A stretch of DNA of 64,000 bases from Gimesia chilikensis (GCF_007744075.1 NZ_CP036266.1:3705748-3769747), one strand, 5' to 3'. Shown: positions 1 to 10,293, numbered from the stretch's first letter. Numbers and translations are program-made. The notes: generated from the sequence alone by a model not told the origin.

Positions 1-97
1 GATGCCGGCGCTGTTATTCATGCTGGTGGCTTTTAAGGTACTCTACAAAGCAGTGCCTCCCAAAGAACGCCGGTGGCGCGTCGAGAATGGAAGCTGA
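1..97 (+). CDS. C-terminal end of a membrane protein gene (cut by window edge)
   Basis: An open frame runs from the left edge to a TGA at 95-97. The visible 31 residues begin with a hydrophobic stretch (PALLFMLVAFKVLY) and end in a basic tail with KERRWR. This looks like the last membrane segment and cytoplasmic tail of an integral membrane protein whose body lies outside the window. Nothing more can be said about its family. Confidence 0.45.
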   Translation, partial: MPALLFMLVAFKVLYKAVPPKERRWRVENGS

Positions 98-332
98 GCC
101 AGAGCCAAAACATACACATCAGAATCTGATTGGATGTGCCACCAGTGGCGGATTGGATATTTGATAGCAGGTATTTTGCCCGCTATCTGGCCGGATTATA
201 GATCATGAGGTTTTTCAATCTCAGTATTTTTCCGATCACCACCAATCCTGATCTTCGCTTGTGTTCAAGTGAATAGATTGGCATGATAGACCCAAGTAAT
301 GTGAGTGCGAGAATTGAGTAAGAGGAAATTCG
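98..332. other. Intergenic region, no gene seen
   Basis: This stretch has no convincing reading frame. A purine-rich ribosome binding site (AAGAGGA) lies just before the ATG at 333, so the promoter of the following gene should be here, but no clear -35/-10 pair was recognised. Confidence 0.4.
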
Positions 333-836
333 ATGACGGATCTGGACCGACGAGCAGAAAATTATCTGCAGAAAAGTATGCAGGCGTTGGTTGGCTTTGT
401 TGGCTCTTATATTTTTCTCGCCTACATGTTTATGTTTCTGGGGCTGTTACTGATTGATACTGATTTGACCTGGCCTGAAGAGAAGCGGCAGTCATTCATA
501 CTCTGGCTCACTTTCGGTCTCGCTTGCGGGTTTGCCGTTTTCACGGTCTTCTATGGAAGCAAAAAACTCTCCCGCTTCTGGCTCTGGTTTTTGTTGATAT
601 TCAGTCTGGGTTCCCTGATCCAGGTTGTACCGGAAAAGGGAAGTTTACATGTTGAGTTGAATCAGAACTGGCCTCAATGGACGATCGTTTCTCTATATGT
701 TCAATCGAACTTTCATCCTGTCAAACTGATCGTCTTGGCAATTCATGCTTCCCTGGCGCTGGGATTAGCCTGGCTCCTTCCTTTTTGCTGGTCGCGACTG
801 TTTCAGTCACGAACGGCGCTGCGAAATTCTGATTGA
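333..836 (+). CDS. Hypothetical four-TM membrane protein
   Basis: A 167-residue protein of no recognised family. The hydrophobic profile suggests four membrane helices at about residues 17-42, 54-75, 80-97 and 132-155. A soluble loop rich in charged and aromatic residues lies between the third and fourth. The start is supported by AAGAGGA 7 nt upstream of the ATG. It precedes two small secreted or anchored proteins on the same strand with short gaps (60 and 22 bp), so the three may be co-transcribed. Function unknown. Confidence 0.6.
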   Translation: MTDLDRRAENYLQKSMQALVGFVGSYIFLAYMFMFLGLLLIDTDLTWPEEKRQSFILWLTFGLACGFAVFTVFYGSKKLSRFWLWFLLIFSLGSLIQVVPEKGSLHVELNQNWPQWTIVSLYVQSNFHPVKLIVLAIHASLALGLAWLLPFCWSRLFQSRTALRNSD

Positions 837-895
837 ATACACTTAGTAAATACATCACTGAAGATTTCTGGAAAGTAAGTTAAAGAGAGAAAATC

Positions 896-1330
896 ATGCG
901 AGTTGTGGCGAAGTTGCTGGTTGTGGTTCTGATTATTGCATTCGTGCGATCCAACCGGAATTCAAAAAACGACAAACCGGCGCCACCAATTGAACCTTCC
1001 GCGGTGATCGAAAATAACGGTGCGGAACACAGGCTCTATCGAGGCGTCAAATTACTGGATGTCTTTGAGACGCTCCCGACCAGTGCCATCGATACGCTCG
1101 ATGCGGATACCCGCACCAAACAGCACCTGATCGTTGTCATCACAGTTCCTCTGGGAAATCATAAGGTCAGCGATCTGCGAACCACCTTCAAACTGAGAAA
1201 CGGTCAATCCTTCGTTAGAAAATGGCTGCCTGTGAATGATAACAAGAACGAAATCGCGACGGGCGTGTTCGCGGTGATTGACAGCGTCGTTTCCTGTTCG
1301 ACGGAAATCAAACCATCCGCGAGCAAGTGA
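896..1330 (+). CDS. Hypothetical membrane-anchored protein
   Basis: A 144-residue protein with one N-terminal hydrophobic segment (about residues 4-17, VAKLLVVVLIIAFV) followed by a charged, mainly soluble domain. It looks like a signal anchor with a periplasmic domain. AAAGAGAGA lies just upstream of the ATG and works as a Shine-Dalgarno sequence. The coding frame ends 22 bp before the next start, consistent with an operon. No family was recognised. Confidence 0.55.
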   Translation: MRVVAKLLVVVLIIAFVRSNRNSKNDKPAPPIEPSAVIENNGAEHRLYRGVKLLDVFETLPTSAIDTLDADTRTKQHLIVVITVPLGNHKVSDLRTTFKLRNGQSFVRKWLPVNDNKNEIATGVFAVIDSVVSCSTEIKPSASK

Positions 1331-1352
1331 AACCAGCAAGCGCGTGATCAAT

Positions 1353-1973
1353 ATGAGAAATGAGCCCAGACGCTCCGGCTTTACGAAGATGGAATTCCTG
1401 GTGATAATTTTCATCAATGTCATACTGATCGCTCTGCTTTATCCTGCAATAAAGCCTCCTAATCCAGATGGCCCCGTCGGAAAAATGATTCCAGTGACGA
1501 CGCCAGACGAAAAAAATCGTGTCGCTCACGCATCTGGGATTTCTTTTATTCCTCCGCCCAACTGGGGGCAAATCAGGGATCTGGGGCCTGAAAAACACTG
1601 GCTTCGCATCGCTCCTCGCGGTAGCAGTAAAAGGCGTGATCTTGCGGTTCTCATAATTGGCAAAGTGGGGGCTTATAACCACGAAGACAGGCTACCTGAC
1701 CGGAATGATCTGGAGCAATTTAAATGCGTCAAATTTCAGGGATTTCCAGCCTATGAAAGGATGGTCGTTGTCCGGAAAGATTCGTTTGATGATCCTGCCA
1801 GATCCGATTATGAGCTCTATATCAACAGGCATGGTGAGTGGTGGAATGTCCATTTTCTAATTTCGGAAGAAATGACTGAGTTGCCTGCTATGATGCGCAA
1901 GTACATAAATATGATTCGCTTTCCGCCAAAAGCAGTTGAGGAAGCAGAACAGTCCATGAAGTCAGAGCAATAG
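1353..1973 (+). CDS. Small protein with a prepilin-like leader
   Basis: A 206-residue protein if the ATG at 1353 is used. An upstream in-frame ATG at 1278 would overlap the preceding gene by 53 bp and is less likely. The N-terminus reads RRSGFTKMEFLVII, followed by a hydrophobic stretch ending in LLYPAI. This resembles the GFTxxE prepilin leader of planctomycete DUF1559-type pseudopilins (commonly GFTLIELLVVI), with K-M replacing L-I. The rest has no typical DUF1559 features and is soluble and mixed alpha/beta-like. Processing by a prepilin peptidase is an inference. It may be a minor pilin-like protein or a relic leader on an unrelated domain. Confidence 0.5.
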   Translation: MRNEPRRSGFTKMEFLVIIFINVILIALLYPAIKPPNPDGPVGKMIPVTTPDEKNRVAHASGISFIPPPNWGQIRDLGPEKHWLRIAPRGSSKRRDLAVLIIGKVGAYNHEDRLPDRNDLEQFKCVKFQGFPAYERMVVVRKDSFDDPARSDYELYINRHGEWWNVHFLISEEMTELPAMMRKYINMIRFPPKAVEEAEQSMKSEQ

Positions 1974-2045
1974 TAAGGAACCTACTCCCCAACTCAGGTG
2001 TCTCTTTAATTAAGAATATATTCCGCTTCCTCATTTTCAAAGCCA

Positions 2046-2345
2046 GTGAACGCCATGCAGGAATCTCGCGACGCTAGCCGGCGGTTGATAATCGACTTTT
2101 ACGACATCGATTCCCTCCGTTATCCCACAATCACAAAATCCGTGGTCAGACTGTTTCAATTGGAACCGGCGGGTGAACTGACCATTGGTCTGGATGAAAT
2201 GTTCCAGGATTATCAGTGTGAGAGACAGATCGTGGGGCTGGAGTGGGATCCCTGGTCGGGGTATATCGTGGTGGCGAAAACGGAGTCAGCGGAAGATCTG
2301 GTAAGGGAAATTGGTGCTTTTATTCAATCCAGGTTTTCCCGGTAA
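2046..2345 (+). CDS. Small hypothetical protein
   Basis: A 99-residue soluble protein with a GTG start at 2046; an in-frame ATG follows at 2055. The composition is acidic with no signal peptide or membrane segment. It ends 17 bp before the NADAR gene start, so the two are probably transcribed together. A C-terminal helix is suggested by the sequence from ESAEDL to FIQSRF. The family was not recognised. Confidence 0.45.
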   Translation: MNAMQESRDASRRLIIDFYDIDSLRYPTITKSVVRLFQLEPAGELTIGLDEMFQDYQCERQIVGLEWDPWSGYIVVAKTESAEDLVREIGAFIQSRFSR

Positions 2346-2362
2346 TAAACAGAGTTGTTCAC

Positions 2363-2818
2363 ATGGCGAATTACTTCTACACCCGCAACGACGAGTACGG
2401 TGCGTTTTCGAACTTCTCGCCGCATGGGGTCGAGATGGATGGGCTCTGGTGGCCGAGCGTTGAACACTATTTTCAGGCGCAGAAGTTCAGTGATCCGGAA
2501 TACCGGGAACGGATCAGAACAGCCCATAATTCGAAACAGGCGGCCCTGCTGGGACGCAGCCGCAAGGTCAAACTCCGCGACGACTGGGAAACAGTGAAAG
2601 AGGAGATCATGTCGGCAGCCGTACTCAAGAAATTTCAGACGCACCTCGAATTAAAAGCACTTTTACTCTCCACGGGTGATGAGGCAATTGTGGAAAACGC
2701 CCCAAGTGACTATTTCTGGGGTTGCGGACAGGACGGGACCGGTTTGAATCGTCTGGGGATGATCCTGGAACAGGTTCGCGATGTACTCAGACAGGGACTC
2801 AACTCAGATCGGAAATGA
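2363..2818 (+). CDS. NADAR family protein (YbiA/RibX-like N-glycosidase)
   Basis: A 151-residue protein matching the NADAR (DUF1768) fold over its full length. Typical landmarks are visible: FSNFSPHGVEMDG near the N-terminus, WWPSVEHYFQAQKF, the central LLGRSRKV segment and DYFWGCGQDGTGLNRLG near the C-terminus. NADAR proteins cleave N-glycosidic bonds of riboflavin pathway intermediates or of ADP-ribosyl groups on nucleic acid or protein. Which substrate is used here cannot be told from sequence. The frame stays open to 2243, but that would overlap the preceding gene by about 100 bp, so the ATG at 2363 is chosen. Confidence 0.85.
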   Translation: MANYFYTRNDEYGAFSNFSPHGVEMDGLWWPSVEHYFQAQKFSDPEYRERIRTAHNSKQAALLGRSRKVKLRDDWETVKEEIMSAAVLKKFQTHLELKALLLSTGDEAIVENAPSDYFWGCGQDGTGLNRLGMILEQVRDVLRQGLNSDRK

Positions 2819-2836
2819 TCCCGTCCGATTCTTTTT
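2808..2836 (+). terminator. Short hairpin with T-run after the NADAR gene
   Basis: ATCGGA (2808-2813) pairs with TCCGAT (2824-2829) and is followed by TCTTTTT. It overlaps the stop codon of the NADAR gene and lies in the 20-bp gap before the convergent DUF1501 gene. The stem is only 6 bp, so termination is plausible but weak. Confidence 0.4.
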
Positions 2837-2838
2837 GT

Positions 2839-4287
2839 TTATGACAGAATTTCATTAATCACCGTCCCATGTACATCGGTCAGACGGTAATCTCTGCCCT
2901 GATGCTTAAAGGTCAGCCGTTCATGGTTCAGGCCCATGCAATGTAAAAGCGTGGCGTTCAGGTCGTGAACGTGGACCGGGTTCTCGGCGATGTTATAGCA
3001 GAAGTCGTCGGTCGCACCGTAAGACATGCCCGGCTTAATGCCGCCGCCGGCCAGCCACATGGTGAAGCAGCGGCCGTGATGATCTCTGCCGTAATCGGTG
3101 CTGGTGAGTGTACCCTGACTGTAAATCGTGCGGCCGAATTCGCCTCCCCAGATGATCAGTGTGTCGTCCAGCAGTCCACGCTGTTTGAGATCGGTGAGCA
3201 GCCCCGCAGTCGGCTGGTCGATGTCGCCGCACTGCAGGCGCAGGTCGCTGGGCAGATTGTAATGCTGGTCCCAGCCCCGGTGATAGAGTTGAATGAACCG
3301 CACACCCCGCTCTGCCATTCGCCGGGCCAGCAGGCAGTTGGCGGCGTAAGTTCCCGGTTTACGGGAAGCCTCACCATAGAGGTCGAATGTCTGCTCACTT
3401 TCATTCGAAAAGTCGGTCAGGTCAGGGACGGAGGTCTGCATGCGGTAAGCCATCTCGTATTGCGCGATGCGGGTCTGGATTTCCGGATCGCGATAGGCTT
3501 CAAACTGCCTTTGATTCAGCAGCGCCAGGCTGTCCAGCATACTCCGTCTGCTGGCGTCAGTGAGACCTGACGGATTGGAGAGATAGAGTACCGGATCGCC
3601 GTTCTTCCGGAAGTTGACTCCCTGGTGACTGGAAGGGAGAAATCCGGTGCCCCACAGGCGGGCATACAGGGGATCCGCGGGACGGGACGCGCTGCCGTCG
3701 GAGATCAATACCACAAACGCGGGCAGGTTCTGGTTCTCACTGCCCAGTCCGTAACTGGACCACGCTCCAAAGCTGGGACGTCCCGGTTGCTGGTGTCCGG
3801 TCTGCATCAGTGTGACTGCCGGATCGTGGTTGATCGCTTCGGTGTGCATTGATTTGATCACGCAAACATCATCGATCACCTTCGCCATGTGCGGCAGTGC
3901 ATCGCTGACCCAGGTACCGCTCTCTCCATGCCGTTGGAAACGGAACTGGTTCGGCGCTGCGACCGGGAACGATTTCTGATTGGATGTCATGCCGGTCAGC
4001 CGTTGATCACCGCGGACCGAGTCGGGGAGCGGACTCGCGTTTAAGTCTTTGAGACGTGGTTTATAGTCGAAGAGTTCCATCTGTGAGGGGCCGCCATGCA
4101 TGAACAGGTAGATCACACGTTTCGCTTTCCCCGGAAAATGGGAGGGTTGCACCGAGTCAGCAGGACCAGCATCGAGATCCGGATTGAGCAGTGATCCCAG
4201 GGCAGCCGCACCAATGCCTGTGGCGTTGCGGCGGAAAAACTGCCGGCGGGTGACTTCCTGTTGGAGCAGGTTAAGTTCGTGCTGCAT
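2839..4287 (-). CDS. DUF1501 domain protein, TAT-exported
   Basis: A 482-residue protein of the planctomycete DUF1501 family, sulfatase/alkaline-phosphatase-like in fold. Residues 12-35 hold a leader of twin-arginine type ([19 protein letters not shown]). Landmarks of the family follow: [59 protein letters not shown] and [21 protein letters not shown]. The ATG at 4287 places the leader at the N-terminus; the longer open frame would put about 41 unrelated residues in front. It follows the cytochrome/DUF1553 gene by 16 bp and is surely co-transcribed with it. The pair is thought to act outside the cytoplasm, but its substrate is unknown. Confidence 0.9.
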   Translation of the reverse strand: MQHELNLLQQEVTRRQFFRRNATGIGAAALGSLLNPDLDAGPADSVQPSHFPGKAKRVIYLFMHGGPSQMELFDYKPRLKDLNASPLPDSVRGDQRLTGMTSNQKSFPVAAPNQFRFQRHGESGTWVSDALPHMAKVIDDVCVIKSMHTEAINHDPAVTLMQTGHQQPGRPSFGAWSSYGLGSENQNLPAFVVLISDGSASRPADPLYARLWGTGFLPSSHQGVNFRKNGDPVLYLSNPSGLTDASRRSMLDSLALLNQRQFEAYRDPEIQTRIAQYEMAYRMQTSVPDLTDFSNESEQTFDLYGEASRKPGTYAANCLLARRMAERGVRFIQLYHRGWDQHYNLPSDLRLQCGDIDQPTAGLLTDLKQRGLLDDTLIIWGGEFGRTIYSQGTLTSTDYGRDHHGRCFTMWLAGGGIKPGMSYGATDDFCYNIAENPVHVHDLNATLLHCMGLNHERLTFKHQGRDYRLTDVHGTVINEILS

Positions 4288-4303
4288 CGGGGATCCTGTC
4301 GAA

Positions 4304-7300
4304 TTAGTGTTTCGTGACGGTCTCGTCCATGTTGAGAATCGTGCTGGCAAGCATGGTCCAGGCTGCCAGTTCCGAGGGAGGAATCGTTGCCTCAACGGGC
4401 ATTTCACCAACCTGAATTAACTGTTGTGCTGTACCGGGATCGGAGTGATAGATCTTCTTCTGCTTCTGGAGCAGGCGTGTCAGAATCTGCTGTTCCCGCT
4501 TATCGGGACTACGGCTGGTGGCAGAACGGAACAGGAAAGCGATACGTTCCGAATCCGTTCCCTCCTGTTTTAAGGTGCGTGTTGCCAGTACCCGGGCCGC
4601 TTCGAGGTAAGTTGGATCATTCATCAATACCAGAGCCTGGAGCGGTGTGTTGGTACGGGGGCGGCGAACGGTACAAGTTTCGCGCGTCGGAGCATCGAAG
4701 GCCATCAGCCCGGGAGGAGGACTCTGTCGTTTCCAGTAAGTATAGAGGCTGCGACGGTACAGCCCATCTCCCGAATCCTGTTGATAGGTGACATCGCCAT
4801 CATAGGAGACCGCTTCCCAGAGTCCTGCCGGTTGATAAGGTTTGACGCTTGGTCCCCCCTGCTTCGCTACGAGCAGACCGCTGATGTGCAGTGCGTTGTC
4901 GCGGACTGTTTCTGCATCGAGTCGGAAACGGGGGCCGCGTGAGAGCAGCCGGTTTTCGGGATCGCGCTCATAGAGTTCGCTGGTACCGCGAGAAGACTGC
5001 TGATAAGTCGCTGAAAGCGCGATGAGCTTGATCAGGTGCTTGACATCCCAGCCGCTTTCACGAAATTCGACGGCCAGCCAGTCGAGCAGTTCCGGATGAC
5101 TGGGCCATTCTCCCTGCGAGCCGAAGTCTTCGACTGTTTTGACCAGGCCGACTCCAAACATCTGTTGCCAGAGCCGGTTCACATAGACGCGAGCTGTTAA
5201 TGGGTGTTCAGGGCTGGTGAGCCAGCGGGCCAGTCCGAGCCGGTTCGTCGGGAATTGATCACGGAAGCCTGGCAGGACGTCGGGGACCCTGGCGCTCACT
5301 TTTTCGTCCGGATGATTGTAAACGCCCCGCTCCAGGATAAAGGTCTCCCGTGGTTCCTTGTTTTCCTGCATCACCATCGTTGAGGGGATCTGCTTACGCA
5401 AGCGTGCGAGTTGATCGCGTTTCTTTTGCAGAGCCTGTTCCTTACCACGGAATGCCTCAGGAGCTGCCGTGTTGAGGAAGTAGGTTCGTAGTGCCTCCTG
5501 CTGTTGTTGCGTGCGTTTCTCCCTGGGGACCGCGAGAGTGGCGGTCAGGAATTGCGAATCGGCGAGTTGCCTGGCTTCCTCTGCACTTAACGTGCGGCTG
5601 TAGATTCGCAAATCATCGAGGTCGCCTTTATAAAAGGCGCTGGTCGAGCGTCGTCCGAGGCGAAAGGGTTCGTCGGTTGTAATACTGCCGGTAAGGCTGT
5701 CGTAGGGGGCAGAGGTACTTTGCAAAGCACCATTCAGATAGATGCGTATCCCTGCTGCCGTCGACGAGCCATCATAGGTGACGAGTAGATGCTGCCAGCG
5801 ACCGGTACTGATGCTGCCGTCGGTCACCACCTGAATCGCATTGCTGTTCCAGGCGTGGATCAGGTGGACGCAGAGCTTTCCTTTACGGAGCATGATGTCG
5901 AAGCCCCGGAGTTGTTGACGATCGTCATTCTGGGAAAGAATGCAGATCGGGCCCCCCGAAGCGGGTTTGATCCAGGCAGCGATGGAAAAGGGCGTGTGCC
6001 GATCGAGGGGGAGTTGCTGATGACTCTCCAGCAAGGTAGTTCCGTCAAAGTGCGCACCCGCTCCCAGAAAGCCGGCGTTGTTTTCGACGTTGCCGATGGC
6101 CTTGAAGGTCTGGTTATGGTTCAGATCATCCAGGGGATCATGGAGGATCAGTTTCTCGGTCGGAGGCGATTTTAGCGTCGCAGCAATCTGTTGTTCCCAT
6201 TCCGTTTGAAGTCGAGCGAGCTTCGTTTCGTTCTGCTGATGCTGCTGTTCGAGGGTTTGCAGCTCGTTCTGCAGTTTCAGTTCTTTGTCCTTGTAGTCTA
6301 GGGACGGGATCTGCAGAACCGGCTGGGCGTTACCTGCAGTGCGGGTGTTGCCTGTCTCGGGGGTATTGTTGAAGAAGGCAAAGAGCTGGTAGAACTCTTT
6401 CTGCGAAATGGGGTCGTATTTGTGATCGTGACAGCGGGCGCAGCCCATGGTGAGCCCCATCCAGACCGTGGACGTCGTATCGAGGCGGTCGACGATGTAT
6501 TCCACGCGGTACTCTTCATCGATGATTCCTGTCTCGCGGGTCGTCATATGATTGCGATGGAAGCCGGTGGCGATCAGCTGTTTTTGAGTCGGATCGGGGA
6601 GCAGGTCTCCAGCCAGCTGCTCGATCGTAAACTGATCGAAAGGCAGGTTCCGGTTGAAAGCGTCGATAACCCAGTCCCGCCAGTGCCACATCTCCCATTC
6701 TTCATCAGTGAAATAACCGCTGGTATCTGCGTAGCGGGCAGCGTCGAGCCAGTAGCGAGCACGATGCTCGCCATAATGCGGCGAGCTGAGCAGGCGGTCG
6801 ATCAGGTTTTCCAGGGCCTGTGGTGAGTCGTCCTGCAGGAAGGCGTTCAGTTCCTCCAGCGTGGGAGGCAGGCCGATCAGATCAAGTGAAAGCCGCCGAC
6901 AGAGTGTCGCTTTGTCGGCCCGAGGAGACGGCTTGAGCCTTTCCTGTTGCAGACGAGCCAGCACAAAACGGTCGATCGGGTTTTGTACCCAGGCCTGCTC
7001 TTCAAACTCAGGCAGATTGGGACGTCGGGGCGGAATGAAAGACCAGTGCTGCTGATAGGCGGCTCCCGTTGCGATCCAGCGTTTGAGCAAATCAATCTCT
7101 CTGGATGATAGTTCCTTACCGGAATCAATGGGGGGCATTTTGAGAGAATCATCTGTGGTAATCAACCGTTTGACTAACTCACTCTGATGGGGATGCTGAC
7201 GATCAATAATGCGGTAGCCATCACGGGGGCGAATTGTGTTTTCCTGGTCATCCAGACGGAGATCGGCTTCTCGGGTCGCCGCATCGGGCCCGTGACAGTG

Positions 7301-7444
7301 CAGGCATTTCTCAGAAAGGATCGGCCGGATGTCACGATTGAACTCGATTTGTCCAGGTTCGCTCTCCTCTGCTGCGTGAAGCAGTGATACTCCCCAGAGA
7401 GAGATGATCAGGGGCATTAAAGCTATCCGTAATGAATTATGCAT
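4304..7444 (-). CDS. Planctomycete cytochrome C / DUF1549 / DUF1553 protein with LamG insert
   Basis: A 1046-residue secreted protein. A signal peptide covers residues 1-25. A PSCyt1 c-type heme site, CLHCH, lies at residues 47-51. The DUF1549 domain follows (about 150-360, with [19 protein letters not shown] and [13 protein letters not shown]). A laminin-G/concanavalin-like domain lies at about 430-645 ([28 protein letters not shown]), and DUF1553 at about 720-990 ([28 protein letters not shown]). A second CxxCH (CARCH) sits inside DUF1549. The LamG domain suggests carbohydrate binding. The start at 7444 gives a clean signal peptide. It is the upstream gene of the pair with the DUF1501 protein. 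Confidence 0.92.
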   Translation of the reverse strand: MHNSLRIALMPLIISLWGVSLLHAAEESEPGQIEFNRDIRPILSEKCLHCHGPDAATREADLRLDDQENTIRPRDGYRIIDRQHPHQSELVKRLITTDDSLKMPPIDSGKELSSREIDLLKRWIATGAAYQQHWSFIPPRRPNLPEFEEQAWVQNPIDRFVLARLQQERLKPSPRADKATLCRRLSLDLIGLPPTLEELNAFLQDDSPQALENLIDRLLSSPHYGEHRARYWLDAARYADTSGYFTDEEWEMWHWRDWVIDAFNRNLPFDQFTIEQLAGDLLPDPTQKQLIATGFHRNHMTTRETGIIDEEYRVEYIVDRLDTTSTVWMGLTMGCARCHDHKYDPISQKEFYQLFAFFNNTPETGNTRTAGNAQPVLQIPSLDYKDKELKLQNELQTLEQQHQQNETKLARLQTEWEQQIAATLKSPPTEKLILHDPLDDLNHNQTFKAIGNVENNAGFLGAGAHFDGTTLLESHQQLPLDRHTPFSIAAWIKPASGGPICILSQNDDRQQLRGFDIMLRKGKLCVHLIHAWNSNAIQVVTDGSISTGRWQHLLVTYDGSSTAAGIRIYLNGALQSTSAPYDSLTGSITTDEPFRLGRRSTSAFYKGDLDDLRIYSRTLSAEEARQLADSQFLTATLAVPREKRTQQQQEALRTYFLNTAAPEAFRGKEQALQKKRDQLARLRKQIPSTMVMQENKEPRETFILERGVYNHPDEKVSARVPDVLPGFRDQFPTNRLGLARWLTSPEHPLTARVYVNRLWQQMFGVGLVKTVEDFGSQGEWPSHPELLDWLAVEFRESGWDVKHLIKLIALSATYQQSSRGTSELYERDPENRLLSRGPRFRLDAETVRDNALHISGLLVAKQGGPSVKPYQPAGLWEAVSYDGDVTYQQDSGDGLYRRSLYTYWKRQSPPPGLMAFDAPTRETCTVRRPRTNTPLQALVLMNDPTYLEAARVLATRTLKQEGTDSERIAFLFRSATSRSPDKREQQILTRLLQKQKKIYHSDPGTAQQLIQVGEMPVEATIPPSELAAWTMLASTILNMDETVTKH

Positions 7445-7549
7445 GGATCGAATCTGGGCAATCCTGAAATTAAATGGGGCGGGCAATATATAAACTAAAT
7501 TAAATATTAGCAGGCTCCGCTTGGATTGTCACTTGCGGATCCGGAGAAA

Positions 7550-8008
7550 TCAGGATTCAGAAATGGTGGGATAACTGGTGATGACGCCGATGGGGAGTTC
7601 GGTCTTTCCATTACGAATCCGTTTCAGTTGATTCAACCGGCTGATGGCTTTTTCTAATTGTTTCAGATCAGAGGCGATGATCTGCCCTCCGCCAGGTTGA
7701 ATCAGGATGACATAGCCTGGCGTCGATGGATTGGGCTTCCATAAACCAACCTCCAGCCAGAGAGCACAGACCGGATTCTGATCGGTCTGGATGGCATTAA
7801 GTGGGTTTTTGAGTGCTTTGTTCAATCGATCTGCAGCTGTTTTAATTTCGGGGCTACTGTCTGAGGGGAGTGCGACGGGCCACGGCCAGGCAGCAAATGT
7901 CTGTCTGGAATTTTTAAACTGTCCAGTCTGTGAAACAACTATCGATTCGCTGGCGGGGAGAATGAGGAATCCGAAGAGGGAGAGATAGAAAATGAAGAGA
8001 CGAACCAT
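7550..8008 (-). CDS. Secreted protein resembling a lone GH20b-type domain
   Basis: A 152-residue protein with a signal peptide (residues 1-25, hydrophobic to about residue 20). The mature part resembles the non-catalytic N-terminal domain found before GH20 and GH67 barrels (GH20b/GH67N). It has a segment with YVILIQPGGGQIIASDLKQL followed by KAISRLNQL, and then LPIGVITSYP where full enzymes have a similar bridge into the barrel. No catalytic barrel follows. It could therefore be a truncated gene or a stand-alone domain. The assignment is inferred from pattern resemblance only. Confidence 0.5.
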   Translation of the reverse strand: MVRLFIFYLSLFGFLILPASESIVVSQTGQFKNSRQTFAAWPWPVALPSDSSPEIKTAADRLNKALKNPLNAIQTDQNPVCALWLEVGLWKPNPSTPGYVILIQPGGGQIIASDLKQLEKAISRLNQLKRIRNGKTELPIGVITSYPTISES

Positions 8009-8162
8009 GTTTCTGCCTGTTTCTGAGAAGAAAATGGAATCGGAGAAGAACCTGTCTCCAATGATTATAGTCCTGCTGCATAGAAAAGTGTGACTTTACT
8101 TTCATTGAGCGATCTAAAATTAAACATCCCCTCTTGTGCCCAAACTTGTGAGAGCGAACCTG

Positions 8163-8921
8163 ATGAGATCCGACTTACCGCCGTGGCCCCTCGACGCGAT
8201 ATGCCTTCGTCCTGATAACCTGACGATACCTGAACTGGCACAGATCGTTTATCAAAGGACCTGCCGTACGGATTTCAGCGAGCCTGGCTTCTGTCTAATC
8301 AACCTGGGAGCAGACCTTGGTTCGAAGGGCTTGCGTAATACAATGGTTGCTCTTAAGCAGGAACTGGCGACGATTCATGAAACCACGCGAGGAGAAACAC
8401 TGCAGTATGTTTCGCTGGGACGCTTTGATCAACAAAATTCGACAAAACCTCATCGCGACAATGGGCCGGAGGAGTGTTTCCTCATGCTGGGATATGAGCC
8501 AACCGAGGTGGAAAGCACTCTGGAGATATCCGACTATGCACTCTGCGCACATGAACTGGGTCTGACCCCTGCTACATTTCTTGCTCAGCACAACCCGATG
8601 TTTCAGTCGGGCTATGAAATGCTACAGGCTTTTGCGACTCAGGTCCCCTGTTTTTCCTGCCTGGATTATCAGATCATCTGTATCAATAATTCTTCTGTTC
8701 CCTGCTCCGCAGATCATTCAACCTGGCTGGGGACCCTGCATACAGCGACGATCAAGAATCCGGATACGTCAAAACGCCGCGTGATCAATTCGACTTTAAT
8801 TGCTTCCGTTCCTCCAGGAATGAAGGATGTCATTTCTCAGGTAGATGTTGAAGAGTTCTTGAGCACTAATCTGATTCGACGTCGTGATTATGATGGTCAT
8901 CAACAGACCGACGATTTTTGA
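8163..8921 (+). CDS. Putative Fe(II)/2-oxoglutarate-type oxygenase
   Basis: A 252-residue cytoplasmic protein. A possible iron-binding triad is visible: HRD at residues 97-99 (KPHRDNGPEE) and a distal histidine at 193 (TLHTATIKNP), with arginines 205-206 placed where 2-oxoglutarate binders usually carry one. Length and motif spacing fit the double-stranded beta-helix oxygenases. The substrate is unknown. The ATG at 8163 has GAGAG upstream; a GTG at 8136 would add nine residues. It is divergent from the preceding secreted protein. Confidence 0.5.
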   Translation: MRSDLPPWPLDAICLRPDNLTIPELAQIVYQRTCRTDFSEPGFCLINLGADLGSKGLRNTMVALKQELATIHETTRGETLQYVSLGRFDQQNSTKPHRDNGPEECFLMLGYEPTEVESTLEISDYALCAHELGLTPATFLAQHNPMFQSGYEMLQAFATQVPCFSCLDYQIICINNSSVPCSADHSTWLGTLHTATIKNPDTSKRRVINSTLIASVPPGMKDVISQVDVEEFLSTNLIRRRDYDGHQQTDDF

Positions 8922-8988
8922 TTCTGTTGTGGGGAACTGGTAAACTAAAGTCAGAGTTCTGTATTCAATTATAGTTAAAGGCGCGGGT

Positions 8989-9459
8989 ATGTGGGGGCAG
9001 CGGCTTGCGAATCTACTTAAGGGATTGATCGGCGGTGCTTTTACCGGCCTGTTAGTGGGAGTAGTTATCGTGCAGCTCACGATGGCATACGTGATTCAGC
9101 GATCTGATTACATCCATCCGACCCTCTTTGAAACTGCTGAAGTGCGCTATCGCTGGACCCTGATCCTCAGTTTTGTCACTGTCTTCATCCTGGTCGGTCC
9201 CTTCTTCGCCTTCCATACATTCGGCCCCTGGGTGCGGCAGGCGATGTATGGTCTGCTGGGAGGTGTAGCTCTGGTTGTGGGAATTGCTCTGTTGGGAGCC
9301 TGGATTGAGGGAGAATTTCCTTTTAATCACTATAAAGGATCGGAACAAAACTGGATCTCTGCGGCACGGGGGTATGGGATTCCGGCTGCGTTTTTGTTCG
9401 GACCTGTAACCGGGATTCTGATTGGCAGGTACTGGATTTCTGGGGCTGATGATCAGTAG
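8989..9459 (+). CDS. Hypothetical four-TM membrane protein
   Basis: A 156-residue protein with about four membrane helices (residues 8-32, 56-76, 84-103 and 130-148). The first helix is glycine-rich (LIGGAFTGLLVGVVIV), as seen in small membrane assembly proteins. No functional motif was found. It starts 67 bp after the putative oxygenase and precedes another membrane protein on the same strand. Confidence 0.55.
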   Translation: MWGQRLANLLKGLIGGAFTGLLVGVVIVQLTMAYVIQRSDYIHPTLFETAEVRYRWTLILSFVTVFILVGPFFAFHTFGPWVRQAMYGLLGGVALVVGIALLGAWIEGEFPFNHYKGSEQNWISAARGYGIPAAFLFGPVTGILIGRYWISGADDQ

Positions 9460-9567
9460 TTATCGGGGAAAATAAGCTGTTGGGGCAACTTTTGATGAAG
9501 GTGATTTCCCATGAATGACGATCTTATTATCTACTGCGGGTCAGTCTAGAAGAGGGATCTTCAAACG

Positions 9568-10293
9568 ATGCATGCATCTCAACCCGTCATCTTTTATCGG
9601 CTCCGTCGCTTTTATCTCTATCTGGGAATTGCCGGGACGAGCCTGTTTTCGCTGGTCGGCATCGGTTCTACGCTGGCTGCTTTCTATAATCTGGATGGCT
9701 CTTTTCGCTATCCGGTCTTTTCCGCCTTGCTGTTCGGTGGGTTCTTTCTGCTCTGCACATTACTGGGAATCTGGTGTATCCTGGCCTGGAGTCGGGAGCG
9801 ACTGGAAATTTCCGGGATCAGGCTGGTGAAGCGGGATGTCTTCCACATCACCGAAATCCTCTTTGATGAGGTAACCCATCTGCAATGGTACTCTCTGACG
9901 GGAGCGATAGTCGTGGAGGCTCCGGAGAAACGGTTTAAATTTCATATCGATAATTTCCAGAAAGCGGAACAGATTGAGATTACAGAACGCCTGCGACGGG
10001 AGATTGATCTTGATCTGCAGTCCGGCTGGGAAAAGTACCAGAAATTTAATGCCGCGATCTTTGAGACGACAGAGCAGCCTCCCCGACCGGAGAGTGTTGT
10101 GTTTATGATCCTGTTGCTGATCTTCGCTTGTGTATTCGGTTATGCCTGGTGGTCCGGACGCGGAGTTCATTTTCTACTGATCGGTCTGATCAATTTCTTG
10201 ATTGCCCTGTGGTGGCTACTCGATTTCAGAAAGAAAAGACAGCGCGCGACAACGATCAATCTTTCGGAACAGCGTGCCGGAGTGGATCCGTGA
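9568..10293 (+). CDS. Hypothetical membrane protein with a PH-like middle
   Basis: A 241-residue protein. Two membrane helices lie at about residues 14-37 and 49-70, and two more at about 176-190 and 194-212. Between them is a soluble stretch with alternating hydrophobic residues and an ISGIRLVKRDVFHITEILFD segment, which resembles bacterial PH-domain membrane proteins. The resemblance is weak. AGAGGGA lies before the ATG. Its stop overlaps the GTG start of the next gene (GTGA), a sign of translational coupling. Confidence 0.55.
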   Translation: MHASQPVIFYRLRRFYLYLGIAGTSLFSLVGIGSTLAAFYNLDGSFRYPVFSALLFGGFFLLCTLLGIWCILAWSRERLEISGIRLVKRDVFHITEILFDEVTHLQWYSLTGAIVVEAPEKRFKFHIDNFQKAEQIEITERLRREIDLDLQSGWEKYQKFNAAIFETTEQPPRPESVVFMILLLIFACVFGYAWWSGRGVHFLLIGLINFLIALWWLLDFRKKRQRATTINLSEQRAGVDP

